Shown here: positions 1 through 17,600 of the stretch, piece after piece | Layout: the number at the start of each line of letters is the position of its first letter | Numbering within the stretch: the stretch's first letter is position 1 | Assembly: GCF_030463535.1 (NCBI RefSeq) | Contig: NC_132880.1 | Span: 41,359,842 to 41,423,841 of the forward strand | Direction: 5' to 3' | Length of the DNA stretch: 64,000 nt | Source: Salminus brasiliensis | Taxonomy: Eukaryota; Chordata; Actinopteri; Characiformes; Bryconidae | The notes under the pieces: model-generated | The model's input: only the letters and a program-made list of their open reading frames with translations | Database searches by the model: none | Told to the model about the DNA's origin: nothing | Program-made: the position numbers and the translations under genes

Positions 1-5
1 GTTTA

Positions 6-172
6 ATGTAGCTGTAGATGAAGCTAGACGGGGTCTAGAAGTACAGTAGTTTAATAATGACAACAGATCAAACTAAACTGTTGCTGTAGATGAAGCTAGA
101 AGGGGTCCAGAACTGTAGTCCTGTGTAAAGCTGGTCTACACTACAGTAGATTAATGCTGCTTCAGGAACAGT
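6..172. repeat. imperfect direct repeat upstream of eef1a1 copy A
   Basis: A motif reading GCTGTAGATGAAGCTAGA occurs near 10 and again near 84, each followed by a related GGGGTC(T/C)AGAA stretch, and ACAGTAG(T/A)TTAAT recurs near 43 and 142. This is a diverged local duplication in the 5' flank. No gene is visible in the first 400 bases. Confidence 0.6.
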
Positions 173-410
173 GGTGCTGTTCACTGCTCGCTGAAGGATG
201 CTCCAGCAATCTCAGTCAGTCTCAACGTTAAGTCTGAAGTTCATTCACTCGACTCTCCTCCACACAGTCCGTGAAACACAGTCATGACGTGGTGGTGACG
301 AGGCGGGGATTTTGTTGTGAATTGATCATGATTTGCGGCTGGCTGAGGAAAGAGGGAGGGGGAGAGGAAGCGGGGGGATGAAGCCCAGTTTGGCCGCCTC
401 CCTCCCCGAG

Positions 411-498
411 TATAAATTCCGCAACCGAGGCATTTTTCTTCCTCTTTCTGTTACCTGGCAAAGGGGAGCAGCTGCTGCGGAGTAATCGCTAAACACTG
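411..498 (+). promoter_or_regulatory. eef1a1: eef1a1 copy A core promoter and noncoding exon 1
   Basis: A TATA box (TATAAAT, 411-417) lies about 25-30 bases before a pyrimidine-rich stretch at 433-451, as expected for a 5'-terminal oligopyrimidine (TOP) start site of a translation-factor gene. The noncoding exon ends at 498, with donor GTGAGT at 499. A TGACGTGG CRE-like site lies near 285. The exact start site is inferred. TOP mRNAs are controlled at translation by mTOR, which is family knowledge and not shown here. Confidence 0.8.
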
Positions 499-1157
499 GT
501 GAGTGGCCTTACTTCTTTAATGGGTTTTCCATTTGAACGGCTTGTAAGCAGCTAATTAAATGTATTTATAAGGTCGTGTTTTTTTAATTCTCGCTATGTT
601 GAGATTTTCGTCTTTTTTCGGATCCAAATTTGCTTGGTTGAATAATGATCGGCTTCTGAATGTACCTAATTTTTTAATTGGCTGCGGTTTAAAGCGATGC
701 TCCTCTATCTTGGATGGATATATATATTTATATTTTTAAGGCATGGTTTTCTTATTTATTATTATTATTTTTTTATATAAAAATAAGAGCTACTCTCTGA
801 ACGAGGCATGAGGAACCGGGAAAAGAACAAAGGCGGTCAGTCAGCAGTAATGTTGGCCATGGGCCTGTTTTTAAGCTCGCATAAAGATTAGCCTCCTAAC
901 AAATGTTAGATATCCCTTTACAGAGCAGATGTTTAAATTACCATTGGATTCATTTCAGACACTTTGGCATTTTGCTGTAACTTAATCCGACGTGGCCCTA
1001 AAACACGTGTCGCTTCTGGGCTCCAGGCCGGCCTGTGGTCTAGGCCCGGCCGGTGATGAGTTCGATGCCTTTTTGCTCAAGCGTTATTATAAAGAATCTA
1101 CGACCAATACCTGGTATCTAAGCTATGGTAAATTTTATGTCTGTAACAGAAACTTAA

Positions 1158-3493
<2,336 letters not shown>

Positions 3494-3576
3494 ATTCTCC
3501 TCATTCCAGCTGTTCCAAAGGTTGTGGGGTGTTCTGCCCTGCCTCCTGGAATCTTTCTAAACCTGGGCACTCTACT

Positions 3577-3631
3577 CAAGGACTGGTTAATGCTGATTAA
3601 AACTCATCGGAAAAATTTTCGCAGGAAAGGA
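3577..3631 (+). promoter_or_regulatory. eef1a1: conserved eef1a1 3'UTR element, copy A
   Basis: A block starting AAGGACTGGTTAATGCTGAT and ending CGCAGGAAAGGA sits about 85 bases after the stop. It is also present in copy B (10303-10357), where most of the rest of the 3'UTR is unalignable. From memory, mammalian EEF1A1 3'UTRs carry a similar AAGGACTGGTTAATG...AAGGAAAGGA block. It therefore looks like a constrained mRNA element of unknown role. Confidence 0.75.
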
Positions 3632-3756
3632 ATCCATTATGGTTAACTGTGTGGCTTCATTATTGAGTGCCTCTTTTCAGTTGTTAATTTGAGTTGAATG
3701 GTTTAGAACTGCACCTGTTGCCACAGTTAAATTGGAAGGAAGCTGCCGAGTAAACT

Positions 3757-3762
3757 AATAAA
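3757..3762 (+). terminator. eef1a1: poly(A) signal AATAAA, eef1a1 copy A
   Basis: Canonical AATAAA about 265 bases after the stop, followed by a T/G-rich TCTTGTCTTGTGTCTG downstream element at 3781-3796. Confidence 0.75.
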
Positions 3763-4057
3763 GGTATTAAAAATCGCATCTCTTGTCTTGTGTCTGTTTA
3801 GAAACGTGGCTTTGGGCTTGGGGGGGCTGTGAAACAACTGTTCAGAATGGGTTCTGGATGTGACCCTCTTCATGCAGCTGTTGAATCACATGTCTCTGCT
3901 CTTGGCTGCTGCAGGGGTTTGTTCTCTATAGTAGTGTGATGGCCTGGCTATCCAATCATGATGCTCAGTGCAAAGTAACCACCAATGGTGCCCTCTCTCC
4001 TGGGTATCACTTTTGGTGTCTGGGCTTTCTTACCCCCCCACCTCTTATCCGAGCCGG

Positions 4058-4140
4058 TATAAATATGGACGGCTGATATCACTCGTTCCTTTTTCTCCGG
4101 CAACATTGGGGGGTCTTCTAGCTGTGCTTGCAGATTTTTG
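4058..4140 (+). promoter_or_regulatory. eef1a1: eef1a1 copy B core promoter and noncoding exon 1
   Basis: TATAAATA at 4058-4065, then a pyrimidine tract (CCTTTTTCTCC, 4088-4098) where a TOP start is expected. The noncoding exon ends at 4140 with donor GTAAGT at 4141. Copy B therefore has its own promoter only about 300 bases after the copy A poly(A) signal. It shares no obvious sequence with promoter A outside the core elements. Confidence 0.8.
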
Positions 4141-4703
4141 GTAAGTTCGCGTGAGGGGAACGGGCCTACCGTGCAGGGGCTCGTGTGTAAAATATTCTAA
4201 AATGAATATGGGCTTTTAAGGGTTATTTGGGCAGGTTATCGTTACTGGGGTGGTGTTTTACGCATGTTGGTGAATATAGTTGGGGTTTTAAAGCTTGATG
4301 GGGCTTTTTAAAGGACGAAAGCGTCAGATTTTTATTTTTTTGTGTTTATTTTTTTTTTTTTCATGGGTGAATTTTTTTTCTTTTACTTCAATACCAAGTT
4401 TTAATAGGTTAATAGGGCGGGTTTAATCCCGAGATACGTAAGTAAAAGTTACTGATGGTGCTGAAACAACATGGCCGGTGTCTGTGCGGCTCCGGTGCCA
4501 TAACATGGAGGCTGTGCAGCGAGTGAACAGCGCGGTGTGGGAGGGGGAGCTCCCTGACTCCTGGCCCACAGTTTATTAAGAACTTTCTGGATCGATTTAG
4601 TCACTGTCTATTAAGCAACAAAACGGGGTTTGGTAAAAGATAATCCGACGTCAGCTCAATATCACACGCTGTTTTCAATAATGTCCGTGTTTCCCCACAG
4701 TAA

Positions 4704-10224
<5,521 letters not shown>

Positions 10225-10302
10225 ACCCCCCCATCAGGCACACAACAGGGCCTGCTTACGACATACTATTCTGCAATGTCTCAGAGCCTGAACTCACTTC
10301 TT

Positions 10303-10357
10303 AAGGACTGGTTAATGCTGATAAAAACCCACCGCAAAAGCTTCCGCAGGAAAGGAG
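10303..10357 (+). promoter_or_regulatory. eef1a1: conserved eef1a1 3'UTR element, copy B
   Basis: Counterpart of 3577-3631: starts AAGGACTGGTTAATGCTGAT and ends CGCAGGAAAGGA, about 80 bases after the stop. The centre (AAAACCCACCGCAAAAGCTT) differs at several bases from copy A while the flanks of the block are kept. Confidence 0.75.
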
Positions 10358-10403
10358 GAAATCATCTTTTTCTAAACACCTTAGGAGAAAATGAATGCAA
10401 AAA

Positions 10404-10409
10404 AATAAA
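10404..10409 (+). terminator. eef1a1: poly(A) signal, eef1a1 copy B
   Basis: AATAAA inside an A-rich run about 180 bases after the stop. An additional GATAAA-like hexamer occurs in the conserved 3'UTR element. The exact cleavage site is unknown. Confidence 0.6.
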
Positions 10410-11560
10410 AAAAATATTGTGAATGACAAATGAGTGCCATTAATGTTTCTGCTAATGCCAGTGCACCAGTTTTTGTGTTTCTTTCATTGCACGGGAGTAA
10501 ACACATTTGAACATTAGATTTTAAGAGATGAGTTTTTACACGTAGCGATAAACGCTGATAAACTTGATGATTCTGAAGCCAATTGATTGTGCAGATGGAA
10601 GTATATAATGTTGTATGTCTGACAATAGTTAGTAAAGAAAAAACAGATGGATTTGGAAACTATCTATTTCGCTTTCCATTAAATTGAAATTGAAACCATT
10701 TCCTGAATCCCCATAATTTTGTTTTGTCTGAAAATGAAAATGAAAGCCTTTTCTGAATGGAAAAGAAGAACATTTAGTAGTCATAATATGACTTCATCCT
10801 AAATGTAAAAGGTAAATTACTGGAAAAATAAATACATAGAAACTAATTTCTGGAACTATTGATTCACCCAATGAAATGAACATAAATGATACCTCAGGCA
10901 CGTAAGGCAGCTCACAGGTTGCACAACAAAAATCCGGTAACACCTGTATTCCCACAAACCTGCATTAAACCTGGTTGAAAAAGTTCTTTTGAAAGACACT
11001 TTATAGTTGGTGTTGTGTTCCAGTCCTCTGGCTATGTCCCACTGAACAAAATATATTTTAAAAATTCCAACCAAAATTAAGGTTGAGGTGAAAACTTGTG
11101 TGGGCTGCATTAATATGAGTAACACTTAGTACTAGAATAATACATGCCATGAGCCAAATTAGAAGGTCACACAGATGTGTACCCTTGTGTGATAAAAGAA
11201 ATCTGGATAAAACACATATTTGCATGTTTATAACCGTCCTTTAAAAGTCATTAAGGTTGTGAAGGGACCATTTGTTGATGGAAGCTAAAATGAACTGGAA
11301 ACCCCATACAGTTGCTGCTGGCCCCCTCTGCATTAAAGTAGCCACTGTAATGTGAAGTCTGTGTGGTAAACAGTTTACAGCAGTTTGATTAAAGGTGTCT
11401 CAGGTGTACGTGACATATCTAGTTTACAGTAAAAAAACAAAAAAACAACAAAAAAAAAACATCTCCAAGCATTAAATGTTTTATTCCTAAGTGGCATTTA
11501 ACAGAAAAGAGAAGCTGCAGTGATTACACAATGTGGCACTCTGTCAACAGCATTGGCTCA
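10410..11560. other. intergenic stretch between eef1a1 copy B and cgas
   Basis: AT-rich single-copy-looking sequence with short A-runs (11431-11459). The longest open frames are below 90 codons, have no recognisable motif and no splice or family support. I see no gene here. Confidence 0.6.
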
Positions 11561-11569
11561 GTGATCTAT

Positions 11570-11848
11570 GAGGACGTCATCAGTTCCGGTGTTCCTGCCT
11601 GAGCAGCTTCATTTTCCGTGTATCGAAAGTGTGCAGCCTTCATATAGCAGGGAGGGACCAAGAGTGAGAGCTAAAGCCTGTACTCATATCACTTAACTGT
11701 AAGAAGAAAAGACAACACGAGACTGGCACTTGGCAAGAAATGCACCCTTGAAGAGATTACAGGCTGCCAGCGGTGAATCTCCAGACTCAGCAGGACAACA
11801 CTGACAAGAAGCTGTCATCTCCTTAGAGGAAACGGCAAGCGTGTAGAG
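11570..11848 (+). promoter_or_regulatory. cgas: possible cgas promoter and noncoding first exon
   Basis: A good splice donor (GTAGAG followed by GTGAGC, exon end 11848) follows a GC-richer stretch and a weak TATA-like CATATAG at about 11640. The first coding exon of cgas is preceded by a TTTCAG acceptor at 14577, so an upstream noncoding exon is needed unless transcription starts just before 14613. This is placement by splice logic only. Confidence 0.35.
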
Positions 11849-11975
11849 GTGAGCTGATGGTGGAACTGTGATCTTTATTTCTATCCACCTTTGTTCATGA
11901 CCAAGACTTCTTTCAGCAGAGCTTTGAATGTTACACAGTAACTTTACAACACCAGCTTTTGTGTTTGAATTGCTT

Positions 11976-12060
11976 AGTCAGAATCAGAATCAAGCTTTAC
12001 TGTCCATATTTTATATTGTTTGCACATACAAGGAACTTTGTATGGTTTGGTCAAGCGATA
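11976..12060 (-). mobile_element. LINE-type 3' tail
   Basis: Begins with a TCAGAATCAGAATCAAG tract followed by CTTTACTGTCC and CACATACAAGGAACTTTG, closely matching the tail at 50200 (CAGAATCAGAATCAGAATC...CACATACAAGGAATTTG). Such a simple repeat next to a conserved tail is the hallmark of a non-LTR retroelement 3' end, here pointing to the minus strand. Confidence 0.6.
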
Positions 12061-12227
12061 GCCTGCAAAAGAAGGGTTCCATTTGTACAGTCAGATTTCA
12101 TTCCCGACCTCGAGCATACATAAACACTGACCCACAGCCACCAGATTGTAAGACACAAAGTCTTACAAAGATTATAAAGTGCTTATAAAGTGCAGTATTC
12201 ACTAGACAGATGTGACCACAGACAGTG

Positions 12228-14270
12228 CAGTGCCAATAAAAAGTTTTCACCGCCTTGGATATATCTTTTATTGCTTTTATTGCTTTTATCTCCAAACTCT
12301 TTAATGTTAAAGTGAAAACAGGTTTCTATAAAAGTAATGTTAAGTAAATAACTATATATAATGTAAAATAAGTGATTGTTTAAATACCCCCCCCCCCCCA
12401 CCCCCCCTTTAAAGGGACTGATTCAACAGAGGTCCAGGCTGTTGGTGCTAGTAGTCTCACAATTAGTGAAATGGAGATCATCTGAGTGCAGTAAATGTGT
12501 CTCAGGTGATTGTAGTTGTAGTGTTTGTCTTTACTATGTGTTTAACATATACACAAGTAATTAAATGAGATTAACAAAGGAGGTAGCATTGTTCAGCCTT
12601 CTTTCTTTTACTTGAATCACTCGCATATGCAATAACAACGACAGGGGGTTCTAGTTCATCACTTCAGAATATAATATACTGGAATATAATATACTGGAAA
12701 TCAATAAATAACACTCCTCTGTGCTAATGTAATGTATAGCATAATGTACAGCACCATCTTTTTTGTGTACAGCTTTGTGTACGGCTTCATAATAAGCATT
12801 AACTATATATATTCAAAACAAGCTCTTTTTTTTCATCCTTTCCTCCTTTTTTCCAAGTGTTTTGTATCCACTAAATGTTCAAGTGTTCTGGGGGTTTCCT
12901 ATCCCTAACCAGATAGCGCCTTTCATTGCAAACACAATCATCTGCCTTGGAGGTGAAGCGGGTACAAGGTAATATGGCACTGAAGTCAAATGTCAGAGTC
13001 CATTCCCTTTTAGGAATGTCTGGAACCCTTCTGCTACAAACTGTTATCTGTTATCACTTACTAAGTCTTCAGGAATGCCAGTTCTTGTGAAGAACTGTGA
13101 CCCACAAACCAGCGCAATGCATTGCCAATAGGTGTGGGATCTCTTTGTGTGTGATTTCTGATTATCTTTGCTGTAACAGGAAGACTCTCAGTCTCTTGTG
13201 TAACCGTGCCAGGCATGTAATTTCACTCCTGAATTCAATTTTATGGCTGAAACAAGGTCCACCTCTGCGTTCGTGTCTCAGCAGTAAGTGGTATGCCCTT
13301 CTGTGGGTTATAAATGGACGTAGGAGGTTGGTGATTGTTGACAAAAAAGCACTGATTGAAACGTTTAACCCCCTAGACAAGGCTCAGTGCTTTGCAGTCT
13401 ACCTGTGCATAATTTATTTGATGAGGCGAAAGCAACTAGGCCTTCACTTTCATCGCTCATCACATGGGACATGGGACGATTCCACATGGTGAGGGATCAC
13501 ATGCAAGTTTCAATGGTAGCCTCTTCGCTTCTTGAAAGGCTTCATCACACTGCTTAGTCCACTTCCATTCTCTGACCTCTTGTCGCAAACTGTTTAGTTG
13601 ATAATGAGGAATATTAGTCGGATTTGACACTTTTGATAATGGAGGTATTCCTGGCTACACCATGAAGACAAAATGTTGTTGAAGAGTATAAGACTGTGAA
13701 CATCCCCTGAAGTTCAGCTGAATCCATCATTAAGAAATGGAAGGAATATGGCACATGTGTAAATCTGCCTAAAGAAGCATGTCCTCATAAACTGAATGAT
13801 GTGCAGTGATGGCCTGCTCTGGGCAGATTTACACATGCTTACACATGCATTTCTTCCGTTTCTTAATGATGGATTCAGTTGAACTCCAGGGGATGTTCAG
13901 AGACTCATCATTTATTTTCTGTATCCATCCCCTGATGTCTGTATATGACAGTCACTTGAGACACATTCACTGCACTCAGGTGATTCCAATTTCAATAACC
14001 GTGAGAATACCACAATAGCACCAGTTGTCTTGACCTCTGATGAATTAGATCAGGTGAATATTTTAAAGGGGGTGAATATGCCATTACGTATTTTACATTC
14101 TATATTTTTATTTAATTGACATTAATTTGTAGAGACCTGTTTTACTCTAACATTAAAGCATATTTTTGTCAATTCTTGTCAAAAAGCCAAATTATATTGC
14201 CCATGATTACATTTATAAAAGCAATAACAGGAGAAAACATTCAATGTGTGAATACCTTTTATAGGCACTG
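12228..14270. mobile_element. dead Tc1/mariner-type transposon with long inverted repeats, cgas 5' intron
   Basis: The left end reads CAGTGCCAATAAAAAGTTTT. The right end, reverse-complemented from 14270, reads CAGTGCCTATAAAAGGTATT. Similarity continues inward for roughly 300 bases on each side (to about 12540 and from about 13950), including TATTGCTTTTAT, CTTTAATGTTA...AAACAGGT and ATCACCTGAGTGCAGT. Long inverted repeats of this kind are typical of IR/DR Tc1-like elements. No intact transposase is present. The interior holds a fold-back (13697-13902) of transposase-5'-region sequence and unrelated DNA. A 21-base C-run (12387-12407) interrupts the left repeat. No clean TA target duplication is seen. 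Confidence 0.8.
13697..13902. repeat. large imperfect inverted repeat (fold-back)
   Basis: Left arm 13697-13775 (starts GAACATCCCCTGAAGTTCAG) pairs with right arm about 13825-13902 (ends CCAGGGGATGTTCAG). The outer 44 bases differ at only a few positions, and CATGTGTAAATCTGCC recurs in both arms. The sequence resembles the start of a Tc1-like transposase frame (NPSLRNG-like residues), so two inverted copies of one transposon segment meet here. Confidence 0.8.
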
Positions 14271-14569
14271 AAAATACATATTTCAGTATTATATATATAA
14301 TATTATAGTAATAATATTATATTACTGTAACAAAATCTCTTGTACCTGCTAGTGAAATATCTAATAATCTGTTCTTTTGTCAAAACCATTAGGGGTCAAT
14401 TTCTATTTTTCTATGTAATTTGAGCACCAATTGACCAGTAGAAATTGCCAGAGTAACTTGCATTATTGTTCTTCTGCTGCTAACTTGCCAATTGTAGAGA
14501 TACATGTGTTGTTAGAAGAGATATCAATTGTGAAGACAGAAACCCGATGACAAGGGCTTTGGGTTAGTT

Positions 14570-14583
14570 AGTTTCAGTTTGAG
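14570..14583 (+). promoter_or_regulatory. cgas: ISRE-like motif just before the cgas start codon
   Basis: AGTTTCAGTTTGAG at 14570-14583 fits the interferon-stimulated response element pattern AGTTTCNNTTTCN(C/T) with two mismatches. It overlaps the TTTCAG splice acceptor, so it may simply be a pyrimidine tract. cGAS genes are interferon-inducible in other vertebrates. Confidence 0.25.
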
Positions 14584-14612
14584 ATATTGACTAATGACAC
14601 TACATTAACTTC

Positions 14613-17600
14613 ATGATCCCTCTCAGTGAATCTGACCCTAGAGCAGAAGAGATGGCCCTGGAAGTTTCTCCTGTCAGTCCTCAGCTTGACCGGTGGATCA
14701 GGCAGCGGGGCAGAGACCTACGCCCGCCCCAAGTCGACCGGCAGCATGCTGTGAAGCTGGTCAACAATCTGATCAAAGATTTACAAAAGTTTTTGAAGGA
14801 CAACCAGGAGCAGCCTTTCTTTAGAGATGTCTCCACCCTCACTACAGGCAGCTACTATGAATTAGTGAAGGTAAACACCAACAATGACAAGCATCAACAT
14901 GACTTGTGGACTTAAGTTCTCAAAGTGTTGCAGTGTTGAAAGCAGGGGTGAACATATTCATATTTAATTATTTGAGTAAAACAGTGTAGTGATTAAATGT
15001 GCCACAGGCCTTTTCCTCACAAACAAGTAAGTGTAACTGAGACTGACACACATTCCTTATGGCGTTCAGTTTGTGGCACTCGCAGTGCAATACAGGGGGG
15101 AAATATTCTCTGAATAATCTTACTGAGGATACAGGCCTAATCACTCTAGTCTGTCTTGATACTTGATCTTGATACTTTTGTGGAACACCCAAATGGTTAC
15201 TCATATCAGCATCAAAGAGCACTCGATTTTTTATAAATACAAATAGATTTTTAAAAGTTAAGAAATTTACTTATTTATTTTAAATCTTTATTTTTGTCAT
15301 TTATTTTTTTTTTCATTTTGTAAAACTGGATGTTTTTACTTTAGATGTACACATTTCAAATGCAGTTTTATGCACCTGAAAATTTAAACCCTAAAAGCTT
15401 CTTTTGAACACTAATATTAAAATAAATACTAAAAACATTCATACAAAACGTAGTGATTTTACATCACTGTGTTCATTAAAACATATCCAAAGGTGTCCTC
15501 ATGGGAGTCTAGTATTATTTATAGTGGTAATCATTTGCAAGCAAAAACTCTCTTACTGTTGAGATAAGTGATTTTAAAAAATGTGCTTAAGTGCCTAAAG
15601 CTTCATCACTGTAGGCCTATACACAGATCTCTGGACTAAAAATTAGTTGCATTGAGTGTTTAAGGTGAAAGTAACTTCAGGCTGCTGCAGAGTGTGCGAC
15701 AGGATTTATAGATTGAGAAAAGTGGTTGTCCGATGTGTGGAAAATAGGTTGCAAAGCAGATGTTAATGATTAGCATGAAAGAGTGAATTTGGGTGTTTCA
15801 AAGGCTGTAGCTGATTTTTTTCAGATATATCAAGACATGAAGTCTACCGGCAATGGCAAAAATCACAGTCTACAGGAAATTCGTGTCATTCTTAAGCACG
15901 TCAAGTATTAAAGTCTAATCATGCAAATGTTAATGCAGTTATATAATATACTTATTAAAATTATTATTTAGTGTATACAAATAATAATAATTAATTAATA
16001 ATAAAAATGTGGAATGTGCTTTTTATGTGCATTAACATTTTCATACAAAATATGTCATTTGGCTGAAGGTGGCTATACCATATGCATGTTCTAATATCAT
16101 ATTTAGTCAAAAAGTAAGGTTATACACTCTCTGGAAGACTCTAGTTTATTAATTCTGAAGTTTATTAAGTCTTCACAACATTGAAATTTCATATTGCAGT
16201 TAAATGAGAATATATACACAGCATGTTTTTTTAAGAGCTAATGAAAGAGTGAAGTGGAGGGGTAAATCACCAAGTCACAAATGCAATATAAGTGTCTTTT
16301 TCCTAGCAAATGTGTTTTCCTTTAACAGATCGATAAACCCAATGAGTTTGACATCATGCTGAAGCTTAAAACCCCCTCACGTCTTACATGGAAGGCGCTG
16401 GAGAAATACAATGGAGTCTTTTACACAGTTTCCCTCAGTCGTCCTACACGAAATGAGATTCGCCATTTTCTCTTAGATGATGAACGTACCATCTCATCCA
16501 CCAAAATAATGAAGGAGATGCACCATTTGGTCAAAAAATTCATCAAAATCCATGAAGGTTTGCTTCACTGCAAAACTAAATGTCACTATTGCTTTTTACT
16601 GTCAGCATAAAACATAGCAGAGGGAGCTTCATTGCAGGAGTGGTGAAGTGCTGTTTGGAGGGCTGGGTTTCTGTACAGTTTGGTGATTTTCCTACTCAAA
16701 CCAACCTGATTGAACTCATCAGCTAATTACCAGGATTAGTTGCACTGGAATCCGAAACATGGAAACATTTGGTTAAATGAAGTCTCTGCCACTTGAGTAG
16801 TTAGGTAGCTTAGAAAAAGGAGTACTACTACCAAAATAGTCTTTTTGGGCAGAAGGTCAGTTAAAAAAAAGAAACGAGGGACAGATGTGATCAGGGTTTG
16901 GAGGGAGTAGTATCCCCTTTTCACTTGTGAAAATGTAAAAGGAAATAAATTAAAGGAAATAAATTAAAGCAGCAGTCCTTAAGATTGTTTTATTTAAATT
17001 GAAAGCAGTAGTCTTCTTGAGTGGGGAAGGGCAAAAATATTGTAACAAATTTTTTTATTAGTGTGCTGCACTACCATTCTTGCAATAGCCTAATATATTC
17101 ATTCTAAAAACAGAGTGGTCTGGTAGGTTTTTATGAGAGTTTTCCTGGCCATGTCGGGCTTTACGTACTTATATCACATGCACAGCCTCTAAATAAGGGT
17201 CCAGCACTGTTTGCTGGTAACCTGAGCGCCCATGGCACTGCTAATGGTGCAAACAGAATGGCTACTGAGAGAGCTAATGCCAACGTGGAGATATCAGAAC
17301 GGCAAAAACAGTCTTCAGCTGCTCATTCAACCATTGTCCAACCAAAGAAACAGGCTAAATGTTTAGTTATGGATAAGAGACCACAATACACATTTTAACA
17401 GTAGTCTTCCACATGCCGATGCATTTACACAAGCACACCAGAAAGGTCTCTAAAAAAACTTAGGGACTGTCACTTTAAATGATCTTTTTCTTATCACAAG
17501 TTTCTGAATGAGAAATATTAGTCCATATTATTTCATTTGCTAAGATACCTTTTTTTGCAGTGTGGTGTTCTGAAGCAGGAAAATCATCAAACTCTTCTGG

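Noticed and set aside
12376-12407. C-run and short open frame near it
   Set aside because: It lies inside the left inverted repeat of a dead transposon and reflects slippage, not coding.
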